Assembly (NCBI GenBank): GCA_017996395.1
Contig: JAGOHA010000010.1
Coordinates: 1-52,876, forward strand
Length of the DNA: 52,876 nt
Source: Acidobacteriota bacterium
GTDB lineage: Bacteria > Acidobacteriota > JAAYUB01
Direction: 5' to 3'
Shown here: piece after piece, positions 20,880-29,087 of the stretch
Layout: every line of letters starts with the position of its first letter
How positions within the stretch are numbered: position 1 is the stretch's first letter
Program-made: the position numbers and the translations under genes
Notes under the pieces: generated by a model
Told to the model about the DNA's origin: nothing
What the model saw: only the letters and a program-made list of their open reading frames with translations
Databases searched by the model: none

Positions 20880-21323
20880 ATGAACTGGCTCTACTACATT
20901 CCGCATGTCTGGGATTCACCCGACGACCGGACCGTTTGGGAGGATGTGTGGCTCCTTCCCTGCGTCCCCCGCCGCGCCGAGACTCACTCCTCCTTCTGGC
21001 TCACCGTCGACGCCTTGGGCCCTTACCCCACCAAAAAGGACAAGGAGGGCATCGAGGATTATTTCGTCCGCCTCCGCCGCCTCGACGGCCGCGACTACAT
21101 CATCGACCTTCCCATCTGCAACATGTATGTGCGCGCCGCCAACTTCAACCTGGAGGAACTTCTGTTCTACACCGAGCTCTTCATCCTCGACACCTTCAAA
21201 GATCCCGACCCCCGCCTCGTGCCCGGCCGCTATGAGGACTTCGCCGGCACCAACGCCCACGCCCGCACCATCGCCGCCATCGTCGGCAAGGTGTCCACCG
21301 AGGGTGAGAATTATCGGAACTGA
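20880..21323 (+). CDS. Uncharacterised protein, paralogue 2
   Basis: A 147-residue paralogue of the protein at 20139, equal in length and with the same start (MNWLYYIPHVWDSPDDRT) and end (VSTEGENYRN). The centre differs most: RRAETHSSFW and TKKDKEGIEDYFVR replace RSGDDGSSVW and DSRDRLELEHYARC. GGGGGGAC lies upstream of the ATG, within a leader also shared with paralogue 1. Both copies remain open and unbroken, which suggests that both are under selection. No known domain or catalytic motif was recognised. Confidence 0.75.
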   Translation: MNWLYYIPHVWDSPDDRTVWEDVWLLPCVPRRAETHSSFWLTVDALGPYPTKKDKEGIEDYFVRLRRLDGRDYIIDLPICNMYVRAANFNLEELLFYTELFILDTFKDPDPRLVPGRYEDFAGTNAHARTIAAIVGKVSTEGENYRN

Positions 21324-21350
21324 GGGTGGCGTTTTGGAAAGCCATCGGGC

Positions 21351-21378
21351 TTGACATCGATCCCCGCGCCGCTAAACT
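21351..21378 (+). promoter_or_regulatory. Sigma-70-type promoter of the zinc-ribbon gene
   Basis: TTGACA (21351-21356), 16-nt spacer, TAAACT (21373-21378). It lies about 50 bp before the ATG at 21427, which has GGAGGAG upstream. Confidence 0.65.
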
Positions 21379-21426
21379 CTGATAGCGACACCCTGGGCGG
21401 ATAGCCGCCCGCTGGAGGAGCGCGCG

Positions 21427-22182
21427 ATGCCCGACCCAACCCCCGCCCCGCGTCCCGGCACCCTGAGCTGCCCCCAGTGCGGCGCCGAGGCCGCGCCGGC
21501 GAGCGTCCGCTGCGCCTACTGCGGCTCGTCGCTCGCCACGGTGGCCTGCCCGGAGTGCTTCGGCTCGCTGTTCGTGGGCATGGCCCACTGCCCCTGGTGC
21601 GGCGCCGCGGCGAGCCGTGAGGTCGCCTCGGCGGCCGTCGGCGCCTGTCCCCGCTGCACCGCCGGGCTGCACCGGATTCGGGTGGGTGCCGCCCACGTGG
21701 ACGAATGCGCCGCCTGCGGCGGCCTCTGGATCGACACCGCCAGCTTCGAGCGCATCTGCGCCGAGCGCGAGGAGCAGGAGGCGGTGCTGGGCACGGCGCG
21801 GACTCCGGCCCGGGCGCCGGAGCCGGCGGCGGCCGGCCGGCACTACATCCCCTGCCCCGTCTGCGGCAAGCTGATGCACCGGACCAATTTCGCCGGTTGC
21901 TCCGGAGTCATCATCGACCGCTGCAAGGCCGACGGCACCTGGTTCGATTACCAGGAGCTGCAGAAGGTGATCCGGTTCATCCGGGCGGGCGGCATGAAAA
22001 AGGCCCGAGCCAAGGAGAAAGAGCGCCTCGCCGAGGAATCCGCCCGGCTCCGCCGCGACCGCCTGGAGCTGGAAGCCCGCCGGTCGTCCGACCGCAGCCG
22101 GGGTTTCGTGGACGAGCGCGCCGACGCCGGCGGCCCGGATCTGGATGACATCATCAACGTCGTCCGCCGATTGTTCCGTTGA
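21427..22182 (+). CDS. Multi-zinc-ribbon protein with zf-TFIIB-like domains
   Basis: A 251-residue soluble protein with several CxxC knuckles: CPQCG and CAYCG (about 16-36), CPECF and CPWCG (about 44-60), then two zf-TFIIB-like units (CPRC ... CAACGGLWID, about 76-105, and CPVCGKLMHR ... DRCKADGTWFD, about 137-170). A charged helix (about 185-220) and a short hydrophobic end follow. Proteins of this type are usually annotated only as zinc-ribbon or TFIIB-like, without known partners. In the second unit the last CxxC is reduced to a single Cys (DRCKADG), so metal binding there is doubtful. A second, smaller zf-TFIIB protein is encoded at 37380. Confidence 0.85.
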   Translation: MPDPTPAPRPGTLSCPQCGAEAAPASVRCAYCGSSLATVACPECFGSLFVGMAHCPWCGAAASREVASAAVGACPRCTAGLHRIRVGAAHVDECAACGGLWIDTASFERICAEREEQEAVLGTARTPARAPEPAAAGRHYIPCPVCGKLMHRTNFAGCSGVIIDRCKADGTWFDYQELQKVIRFIRAGGMKKARAKEKERLAEESARLRRDRLELEARRSSDRSRGFVDERADAGGPDLDDIINVVRRLFR

Positions 22183-22216
22183 CTCGCTTCACGCGCGGCC
22201 CGTCGCGACCGCGCCG

Positions 22217-22864
22217 CTACCTGGCCAGCAAATCCAGCGCCTGCCGCAGCTCGGCGGCGCGGCGCGTGTACGCCGCTGCGACCGCCGCCGCCCTGGCTTG
22301 CAGCTCCGGCGAGGCGGGCGCACCGGCATCCCACGTCAGCTCGGCCGGGTCCGACATCAGGTTCCTGAAGATCGCCCGCACCAGCCGGCCACCGGAGAAA
22401 TAGGCCCGGATCTCGGTGGCCGGGGCGACGTCGTCGAGCCCGGTGGCGCAGAGGTCCGGTCCCTGGGCGAGCACGAAGCTCAGCGCGCCGACGGCGTCAT
22501 AGTAGAACACGGCGGTGCCCGGCCCCGCCACCGGCAGCACCCGGCGCAGCGCCACCCGCCGCAGCGTGAACGGGGCGGCGTACGGGTCCCGCTCGAAATC
22601 GGCGTCGCCGCCGCCCTGGTAATGGACCGTGTATTCCGTCGGATTCTGTCCGCCGCCCAGCTCGAACCGGCACTGGCGGAAGAGCCCCTGCTTCACCCCG
22701 TCTTCGATCACCCGGTAGTTCTGCCGGACCGTCTCGACGGCCGCGGGAGCGGGGCTCGCCTGGGCGATCAGACCCGCGGCTGACACCAACAGGAACAGCG
22801 CGGCCGACACCACCCGGAAGCAACCGGCCGGCACAGGCGGAGCGGAGCGTGGGCCGTTGGTCAT
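22217..22864 (-). CDS. Exported protein of unknown function
   Basis: A 215-residue protein with a signal sequence (FRVVSAALFLLVSAAGLIAQA, cut near AQA). The mature part has alternating beta-like segments (TEYTVHYQGG, TAVFYYDAVGALSFVL) and an Ala/Arg-rich C-terminal helix (PELQARAAAVAAAYTRRAAE). AAGGAGG precedes the ATG. No family was recognised. It converges on the zinc-ribbon gene with only 34 bp between the stops. Confidence 0.65.
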   Translation of the reverse strand: MTNGPRSAPPVPAGCFRVVSAALFLLVSAAGLIAQASPAPAAVETVRQNYRVIEDGVKQGLFRQCRFELGGGQNPTEYTVHYQGGGDADFERDPYAAPFTLRRVALRRVLPVAGPGTAVFYYDAVGALSFVLAQGPDLCATGLDDVAPATEIRAYFSGGRLVRAIFRNLMSDPAELTWDAGAPASPELQARAAAVAAAYTRRAAELRQALDLLAR

Positions 22865-22960
22865 AAGTCCTCCTTGATACCGGTCATCATCTGCGACGCG
22901 GTACGGATATTAGACGTAATTACCATTGTTTTTCTTGAATTTGGTTTGTGGCAACCGGAC

Positions 22961-22989
22961 TTGAACCACCTGACGGAATAATGTAAAAT
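22961..22989 (+). promoter_or_regulatory. Promoter of the two-gene nucleotidyltransferase module
   Basis: TTGAAC (22961-22966), 17-nt spacer, TAAAAT (22984-22989), in an unusually AT-rich stretch. It lies 30 bp before the GTG at 23019. Confidence 0.65.
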
Positions 22990-23018
22990 ATAGCAAATTT
23001 GGCAGTTAAAGGAACGCT

Positions 23019-23210
23019 GTGGATCCCGTTGTTCATGTTGCCCATTCCTTCGAAGAGGCGCGGGCATGGGAGATCGAACAGGAAATTCGCCTGACGCCCG
23101 CCGAGCGTCAGGCCATCGCCAGAGCGCTCAGGGAACGGGCATTCGGGACGAACGCTCCCGATGTCCGCGATGCGCCCATCGTCTATGAACGCCGCTCACT
23201 TCTCGACTGA
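23019..23210 (+). CDS. Small antitoxin-like protein
   Basis: A 63-residue helical protein starting at GTG, with AAAGGAA 6 nt upstream. It contains a charged amphipathic helix (LTPAERQAIARALRERAFG). Its last codons overlap the next gene, which usually means translational coupling. Small partners of this kind often precede nucleotidyltransferase-type toxins. The antitoxin role is inferred from size, position and overlap only. Confidence 0.55.
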   Translation: MDPVVHVAHSFEEARAWEIEQEIRLTPAERQAIARALRERAFGTNAPDVRDAPIVYERRSLLD

Positions 23211-23673
23211 TATCTGCGAGTTTATCGGGCTGCTCCATCAGCACGACGTCCGCTATGTGATCGTCGGCGGCGAGGCGGTCATTTTTCACGGCCATGCCCG
23301 GCTGACCGGAGACATCGATTTTTTCTACGAAGCGTCAACCGACAATGCCGAACGGCTGTACCGAGCGCTTTCTGAATTCTGGCATGGCCGGGTGCCTGGA
23401 ATTCAGACAGCATCGGATTTACTGGTCCCGGGTATCATCTTCCAATTCGGGCGACCGCCGAACCGGATCGATCTGATGAACACCATCACGGCAATCCCGT
23501 TTTCCGAAGCGTGGGACACCCGCGTGATCGCCCACACGGATATCGGCGATCGGCAGATCCCGGTTCAGTATCTGGGTGCCGCGTGTCTGATCCGGAACAA
23601 GCAGGCTGTCAACAGGCCCAAAGACTTGGACGATCTGGAGTTTCTGTTTGAGGCTTTTCCGGATTTAAAATAA
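23185..23673 (+). CDS. Nucleotidyltransferase-fold protein (possible toxin)
   Basis: A 162-residue protein with the minimal nucleotidyltransferase signature: YVIVGGEAVIFHGHARLTGD followed by the acidic pair of DIDFF. Further acidic residues are in RIDLMN. Folds of this kind occur in AbiEii-like and MNT-type toxin or antitoxin proteins and in stand-alone DUF enzymes. The start is uncertain; ATGs at 23161, 23170 and 23185 are all in frame, and all overlap the preceding gene. GC content is visibly lower than in the flanking genes, which suggests recent transfer. Confidence 0.7.
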   Translation: MNAAHFSTDICEFIGLLHQHDVRYVIVGGEAVIFHGHARLTGDIDFFYEASTDNAERLYRALSEFWHGRVPGIQTASDLLVPGIIFQFGRPPNRIDLMNTITAIPFSEAWDTRVIAHTDIGDRQIPVQYLGAACLIRNKQAVNRPKDLDDLEFLFEAFPDLK

Positions 23674-23709
23674 GCCATCCATCCTTTGGATGACTATCTC
23701 CCGGTTCAT

Positions 23710-24483
23710 TCAGATTGTACCGCTCGCCGCCCGGCGGGCGATGACCAGCATCTCGAAATCGTCAGGGGTGAGGGGCCGGTTGCGGTCGAAGACGCCGGTG
23801 TCGCACCCCCGGATCTCGATGCCGGTGAACCCGGCCGACGCGAGCAGCCAGGCGATCTCGCTCGGGGCGTAGAACCGCTCGTCGGTGGCCAGCGTCCTGG
23901 TCCGGCCGGAGTCGTCGGTGACCGCGACGGTGGAGCGGTCCCGGAAGGTGAGCAGGTCGAACGTGCCGGCCTGGGTGGTCACGCCCGACGGGTGCTGGTC
24001 GAGGAAGTCCTTGACCGAGTGGTACAGGGGGAACAGCGCGTTCAGCGTGGTCAGGATGAGGGGGGCGCCGGGCGCGAGCGCCCGCGCGGCGCACCGCAGG
24101 ATCTCGAAGTTCTCGGCGTCGGTCTCCATGAGCGGGAACGCCCCCTCGCAGATCAGGATGGCCGCGCCGAACGGGCGGGCGAAGCGAAAACGGCGGGCGT
24201 CGCGGCGCTCGAAGCGCACCGTCACGCCGGCGGCGCGGGCCTTGGCCCGGGCGCGGCGGAGCTGGTCCGCCGACAGGTCGATCCCCGTCACCGTCCAGCC
24301 GCGGCGCGCCAGCTCGATGGCGTGGCGGCCGGTGCCGCAGCCGATGTCCAGGATGGTGCGGGTGCGGTCGTGCCCCAGCTCCGCTTCGATGAAGTCGCAC
24401 TCGGCCACGGTGCCCCGGGTGAACACCTCGCGATCGTACGACTCGGCGTAGTTCTCGAACAGCTCCTCGTACCACGGTTTCAT
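23710..24483 (-). CDS. Class I SAM-dependent methyltransferase
   Basis: A 257-residue soluble enzyme. The SAM-binding motif I is TILDIGCGTGRHAIELARRG (residues about 42-62), motif II is VTGIDLS, and a later acidic motif is RFERRDARRF. The order fits Methyltransf_11/25 type enzymes. The C-terminal part is a mixed beta region ending in EMLVIARR. The acceptor is unknown. AGGAG lies about 7 nt before the ATG. The 5' flank enters the composite repeat at about 24500. Confidence 0.85.
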   Translation of the reverse strand: MKPWYEELFENYAESYDREVFTRGTVAECDFIEAELGHDRTRTILDIGCGTGRHAIELARRGWTVTGIDLSADQLRRARAKARAAGVTVRFERRDARRFRFARPFGAAILICEGAFPLMETDAENFEILRCAARALAPGAPLILTTLNALFPLYHSVKDFLDQHPSGVTTQAGTFDLLTFRDRSTVAVTDDSGRTRTLATDERFYAPSEIAWLLASAGFTGIEIRGCDTGVFDRNRPLTPDDFEMLVIARRAASGTI

Positions 24484-24499
24484 GGGCCAGCTCCTGGGG

Positions 24500-24660
24500 T
24501 GAATGTTGATGGTTGATGGTTGATGGTCGCGTTCGTGCTCGTAATTCGTAATCGTGATCGTAATCGTGATCGTAATCGTGCTCGAGACTCGATGCTTGTT
24601 CCCGTAACGCGGACATCGGACCTCGGCTCTCGGATCCCGGCTCTAGAGATGACGATCGCG
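24500..24660. repeat. Composite intergenic repeat, locus 4
   Basis: GTTGATGGTTGATGGTTGATGG (about 24505-24526) is followed by TAATCGTGATCG units (about 24541-24580), CTCGAGACTCGATG, TTGTTCCCGTAAC, and CGGACATCGGACCTCGG with a TCTCGGATCCCGGCTCT block. This is the reverse-complement order of loci 2 and 7. It lies between divergent genes. Confidence 0.9.
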
Positions 24661-24861
24661 GACAGGAGTCGCTGAAAATCCTTTTTTGTCGCCTCGTGTC
24701 GCGCCGCTTCACCCCGCATGGCAGATGTGCCTCGATTCGGCACAGACAACGCGCAAGCGGTAAACGCCGCCCCACCAGGAGGCATCTTTCGGCATCTCCG
24801 CTTCGCCACAATCGCCGTCAATATGGTATGCTGGCGACCGACGATTCGGGGGAGGGTGGCC

Positions 24862-26343
24862 ATGCGACGCACGCTGCTTGCGTATCTCATCCCGGGTGTG
24901 GCGCTCTATCTCATCTCCAGCGGCAACGTCGCCGTTCCCATCGCCGCCTGGCTGGCGCCCGTCGGCCTGTTGCGTTTCTCGCGCGCCGGCGCGCCGGCGC
25001 CGGGCCAGGCGCTGCTCTTCGCCGTCATTCTCCTCGCCACCTACCCCATGCTCTACGGCATCATCCCGCCCTTTTTGGGCCCGCTGGCGTTCGCCCTGAC
25101 CGCTTACTACGCCCTGCTCGTCTACCTGCCCTACCTCGCGGACCGACTCATCGCGCCCCGCCTCCGCGGCTTCGCCGCCACGCTGGTCTTCCCTTGCGCC
25201 GCGACAGCCGTCGATTACCTCGCGGGCGCGTCGCTGGGCACCTGGAACTCCGCCGCCTACACCCAGTATGGCAATCTGCCGCTCGTGCAACTGGCGTCCG
25301 TCACCGGCATGTGGGGAATCACCTTCCTGATCTTCTGGGCGGCTGCGGTGGTCAACTGGGCGTGGGACCACAAGTTTGAGCCGCGGCGCGTGGCCGCCGG
25401 GGTTCTCGTGCTGGCCGCGGTTCTGGGCGCGGCGCACCTGTACGGCGGTCTGCGGCTGGCCGCAGGCGGATCCGCCGCCGCGACGGTGCCGGCGGCCGCC
25501 ATCGCCGAGAGCCGGCAGGATGTCGGCGCCACCTCCATTTTCGAGCTGCTGCAGATCGATCCCGAACGGGCGGTGCATGTCTCCGACACGCTCGTGGACG
25601 ACCTGCTGGCGCTGTCAGGGGAGGCGGCCGACCGCGGGGCGCGGCTGGTGCTGTGGGCCGAGACCGTCGTGTCGGTGCCCGAAGCGCGGGAGGCCGCCCT
25701 GCAGGCCCGCGCGGCCGCGCTGGCGCGAGAGCGGGGCATCTACCTCGCCCTGGCCTATTTCACCTTGCCGCCGGATTTTCCCGCCACGCCCGGCCGCAAC
25801 AAGTCGGTGCTCATCGGCCCGTCGGGACAGCGGCTGTGGGACTACTCCAAGGCGCGGCTGGTCCCGGGCGCCCCGGAGATCGTGGGTGACGGCGTCATCC
25901 CCCGCGTGGTCACGCCGGCCGGCGCCACCGGCACGGCGATCTGCTACGACATGGATTTTCCCGACCTCATCGGCTCGGCCGGCCCCACCGACCTGATGCT
26001 CGTGCCGGCCTGGGACTGGCAGGCCATCGATCCGCTGCACGCCCACATGGCGGTCTTCCGGGCCGTGGAGAACGGCTTCAACATGCTCCGCGCCACGGGC
26101 GAGGGCCTCTCCATCGCCTGCGACGCCCACGGTTGCACCCTCGCGCGGATGGACGCCTTCACCGCCGGCCAGCCGAAGCTGATGCTCGTCCACCTGCCGA
26201 CGCGGGGCGTGTGGACCTTCTACTCGGTGGCCGGCGACTGGTTCCCCTGGGCGGCGCTGGCGGCGCTGGCGATGATGGCGGTGCTGGCGGTGACGGGCGT
26301 TCACCGGAAACCGGCGTCAGCGGGATGCGAGAATCCCGACTGA
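24862..26343 (+). CDS. Apolipoprotein N-acyltransferase (Lnt)-like protein
   Basis: A 493-residue membrane enzyme. About six or seven N-terminal transmembrane segments (about 5-200) precede a carbon-nitrogen hydrolase domain (about 215-455), and a last transmembrane segment follows. The catalytic triad fits Glu267 (LWAETVV), Lys330 (YSKARLVPG) and Cys361 (GTAICYDMDFPDL). Lnt moves an acyl chain to the N-terminus of lipoproteins in the inner membrane. The ATG at 24862 follows GGGGGAGGG; an ATG 144 nt upstream would add a polar stretch unlike the family. The YDMDFP motif replaces the more common YE..FP, so a related acyltransferase or amidase is possible. Confidence 0.8.
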   Translation: MRRTLLAYLIPGVALYLISSGNVAVPIAAWLAPVGLLRFSRAGAPAPGQALLFAVILLATYPMLYGIIPPFLGPLAFALTAYYALLVYLPYLADRLIAPRLRGFAATLVFPCAATAVDYLAGASLGTWNSAAYTQYGNLPLVQLASVTGMWGITFLIFWAAAVVNWAWDHKFEPRRVAAGVLVLAAVLGAAHLYGGLRLAAGGSAAATVPAAAIAESRQDVGATSIFELLQIDPERAVHVSDTLVDDLLALSGEAADRGARLVLWAETVVSVPEAREAALQARAAALARERGIYLALAYFTLPPDFPATPGRNKSVLIGPSGQRLWDYSKARLVPGAPEIVGDGVIPRVVTPAGATGTAICYDMDFPDLIGSAGPTDLMLVPAWDWQAIDPLHAHMAVFRAVENGFNMLRATGEGLSIACDAHGCTLARMDAFTAGQPKLMLVHLPTRGVWTFYSVAGDWFPWAALAALAMMAVLAVTGVHRKPASAGCENPD

Positions 26344-26361
26344 GCTTCGGGCATGCAGGCG

Positions 26362-26573
26362 AGGATTACATCGAGTACGATTACGAATTACGAGTGCGAG
26401 GGATCGGGAACGAGCCTCTAGCCTCTAGCCTCGAGTCTCGATCACGAATTACGAGCACGAGGGATCGAGAACGAGCCTCTAGCCTCGAGTCTCGATCACG
26501 ATTACGATCACGATTACGATCACGATTACGAATTACGAGCAGGAGATCTCAACTCCTATCTCCTTTCTCCTAA
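26362..26573. repeat. Composite intergenic repeat, locus 5
   Basis: GATTACGAATTACGAG units, GGGAACGAGCCTCTAGCC, a CTCGAGTCTCGA block, a second such set, then a long CGATTACGATCA array (about 26498-26537) and CTCCTATCTCCTTTCTCC (about 26555-26572). The array ends directly at the stop codon of the permease gene at 26574. Confidence 0.92.
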
Positions 26574-29054
26574 CTACTCGTACCGCAACGCCTCCAGCGG
26601 GGCCACGCGCGAGGCGCGCCAGGCGGGGATGGAGCCGGCCAGGAGGGCCACGGCGGCGAGCAGCGCCAGCACCCCGGCGAACGTGACCGGATCGGTGGAC
26701 CCGACACCGTACAGGAGGCTCGCCAGCACGCGGCCGGCGGCCAGCGCGCCCACGAGGCCCAATCCGGCGCCGACGGCAACCAGCAGACCGGCCTCGCCGA
26801 GGATCTGGCGAAGGATCCTCGATTGGCGGGCGCCCAGGGCCATCCGCACGCCGATCTCCTGGGTGCGCTGGGTGACGGAGTAGGCCATGACGCCGTAGAT
26901 CCCGACGCCGGCCAGCACCAGGGCCAGCCCGGCGAACAGGGCCAGCAGCGACATAGCGAAGCGCTGTGGCGCCACCGCCTCGTCCACCCGGTCGTCCATG
27001 AACCCGACGTTGGCCAGAGCCAGCTCACGGTCCACGCCCGCGAAGGCGGCGCGGATCTCGCCCATCAGCGCGGCCGGATCGCGCTCCGTGTCCACGACGA
27101 AGAGGAGCGCCCGGTACATGTCGCCCACGGGCACCTCCAGCGCCTCGTCCGCTTCCTGCTCGTACGGCGAGTAGCTGCGCGGCAGGGAGGGCTTGTCCAT
27201 GGCGGTGTCTTTGACGTCGCCCACCACGCCCACGACGGTCATCCAGGGAGCGCCCGTGTACCAGCGGAAACGCCGGCCGATCACGTCCTGCCCCGGCCAG
27301 AACAGCCGGGCCATGGTCTCGCTCACGAGCGCCACCGGCAGCTGGCCCTGGCGGTCGGCGGCGGTGAAGGCGCGGCCGCGCTTGAGCGGAATGCCCAGGG
27401 CGCCGAGGTAATCCCCCTGCACCCAGACGTGGGCTACCGACGGGGGCGCGTCGCCGGAGCCGGCGGTGAGCCCCTCCACCTGGAGCGCCCGAATCTCGTG
27501 GGCGCCCAGGGGCACCGCCGTGCCCGCGGCGGCGCGGCGGACGCCGGGGAGCGCCCCCAGCCGCTCCACCGCCTGGCTGTAGAAGGCGCGCAGCTGGTCG
27601 GCGCGGGCGTAGGTGCCCGACGGCAGCGTCACCGAGAAGGTGAGCGCGCCGCCGTTGTGGAAGCCGGGATCCGTATTCATGAGCCCGATGAAGCTGCGGA
27701 GCAGCAGCCCGGCGCCCACCAGCAGCACCAGGGCCAGGGCGAACTGGACCACCACAAAGGCGGCCTGCAGCCGCCGCCGGCCGCGGGAAATGCCGCCGCC
27801 GCGGCCGCTCTCCTGGAGCGACTCGCGCAGCCGCGTGTGCGCCACCGCCAGCCCCGGCGCCAGGCCGAACAGCACGGCGGTGGCGAGCGAGGCGAGGAGC
27901 GTGTACGCCAGCACGGTTCCGTCTAGGCCGATGGCGCCGGCGTGCGGCAGGTTCACCGGCACGAGCGCCAGCAGCGCGTCGATGGCCCAGGCGGCGAGCA
28001 GCGTCCCGAGCGCGCCGCCGAGCAGCGCCAGCACCAGCCCCTCGGTGAGCACCTGGCGCAGCAGCCGCGCCGGCCGGGCGCCCAGCGCGCCGCGGATGGC
28101 CATCTCCTTGCGCCGGGCCGCCGCCCGCGCCAGCAGCAGGTTGGCCACGTTGGCGCAGCCGATGAGGAGCACCAGCCCCACCGCGCCGAGCAGGACAAAA
28201 AGCGGCGTGCGCACGTCGCCCACCATCGCCTCCTGGAGCGGCGTCACGGTGATCTGCAGCCGCGCGCCGCCGAGCGCGGTCTTCAGCGCCGGGGCGTAGC
28301 CGTCCTCGATCCGCCGGGCCAGCGCCTCGGCCTCGGCCCGGCCCTGCGCGAGCGTGACGCCCGCCTTCAGGCGGGCGATCACGCTGTTGTTGTACATGCT
28401 CCCCTGGGACTCGAGCTCGAAGGGGGTGAACGCGACGGGCACCCACAACTCGGCGGGCTCGTTGTTGGACGGCAGGCCGGGGAGCGGGAAGCGGAACTCC
28501 GGAGGCATGACGCCCACGACTTCGGCCGCCTGGCGGTCCAGGCGGACCGTCCGCCCCACGATGCCGGGGTCGCCGCCGAAGCGGCGCTGCCAGAGCCCGT
28601 GGCTGATGACCACCGCGCCGCTGCCGGGCATGTTCTCTTCGGGGCGGAAGGTCCGGCCGCGCGCGGCTCGCGCGCCCAGCAGGTCGAAGATCGCCGGGGA
28701 CACCCGCGCCCCCGTCACCCGCTCGGGCGCCCCGCCGCCCGACAGGTCGTAGCGTCCGTTCTGGAAGGCGGCCACGGCGTCGAAGCCGGTCTGGCCGTCG
28801 GCGAAGATCTTGAAATCGGGGGCCGAGAAGGGCATGACGGGGAAGCCGGCCTCCGGGAACGCCTCGTTGACATAGACGAGGCGGTCGGCGGACGGGTACG
28901 GCAGCGGCCGGATCAGCACGGCGTTCACGATGCTGAAAATCGCCGTGTTGGCGCCGATGCCGAGCGCGATGGTGAGCAGGGCGGCGGCGGCGAAGACCGG
29001 GTCTTTGCGCAGCACCCGCAGCCCGTAGCGGATATCCTGAAGCAGCGTGTCCAT
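26574..29054 (-). CDS. ADOP-type ABC transporter permease (MacB/FtsX fold)
   Basis: An 826-residue inner-membrane permease of the acidobacterial duplicated orphan permease type. It has a first transmembrane helix (about 20-45, LTIALGIGANTAIFSIV), a MacB periplasmic domain (about 50-240), an FtsX core of three helices (about 275-400), then a second set: helix (about 425-445), periplasmic domain, and an FtsX core near the end (about 690-815). AGGAGG precedes the ATG. Unlike most members it lies beside an ATPase and an adaptor gene, so it probably works as a tripartite-like exporter. The substrate is unknown. Confidence 0.92.
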   Translation of the reverse strand: MDTLLQDIRYGLRVLRKDPVFAAAALLTIALGIGANTAIFSIVNAVLIRPLPYPSADRLVYVNEAFPEAGFPVMPFSAPDFKIFADGQTGFDAVAAFQNGRYDLSGGGAPERVTGARVSPAIFDLLGARAARGRTFRPEENMPGSGAVVISHGLWQRRFGGDPGIVGRTVRLDRQAAEVVGVMPPEFRFPLPGLPSNNEPAELWVPVAFTPFELESQGSMYNNSVIARLKAGVTLAQGRAEAEALARRIEDGYAPALKTALGGARLQITVTPLQEAMVGDVRTPLFVLLGAVGLVLLIGCANVANLLLARAAARRKEMAIRGALGARPARLLRQVLTEGLVLALLGGALGTLLAAWAIDALLALVPVNLPHAGAIGLDGTVLAYTLLASLATAVLFGLAPGLAVAHTRLRESLQESGRGGGISRGRRRLQAAFVVVQFALALVLLVGAGLLLRSFIGLMNTDPGFHNGGALTFSVTLPSGTYARADQLRAFYSQAVERLGALPGVRRAAAGTAVPLGAHEIRALQVEGLTAGSGDAPPSVAHVWVQGDYLGALGIPLKRGRAFTAADRQGQLPVALVSETMARLFWPGQDVIGRRFRWYTGAPWMTVVGVVGDVKDTAMDKPSLPRSYSPYEQEADEALEVPVGDMYRALLFVVDTERDPAALMGEIRAAFAGVDRELALANVGFMDDRVDEAVAPQRFAMSLLALFAGLALVLAGVGIYGVMAYSVTQRTQEIGVRMALGARQSRILRQILGEAGLLVAVGAGLGLVGALAAGRVLASLLYGVGSTDPVTFAGVLALLAAVALLAGSIPAWRASRVAPLEALRYE

Positions 29055-29087
29055 GGAATGCCTCCTGGGGTGAGGGGCGCGCCCCGC

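Noticed and set aside
26498..26537. Replication origin or DnaA-box cluster in the CGATTA arrays
   Set aside because: No DnaA box (TTATNCACA) and no origin-linked gene is nearby. The same array occurs at several other sites.
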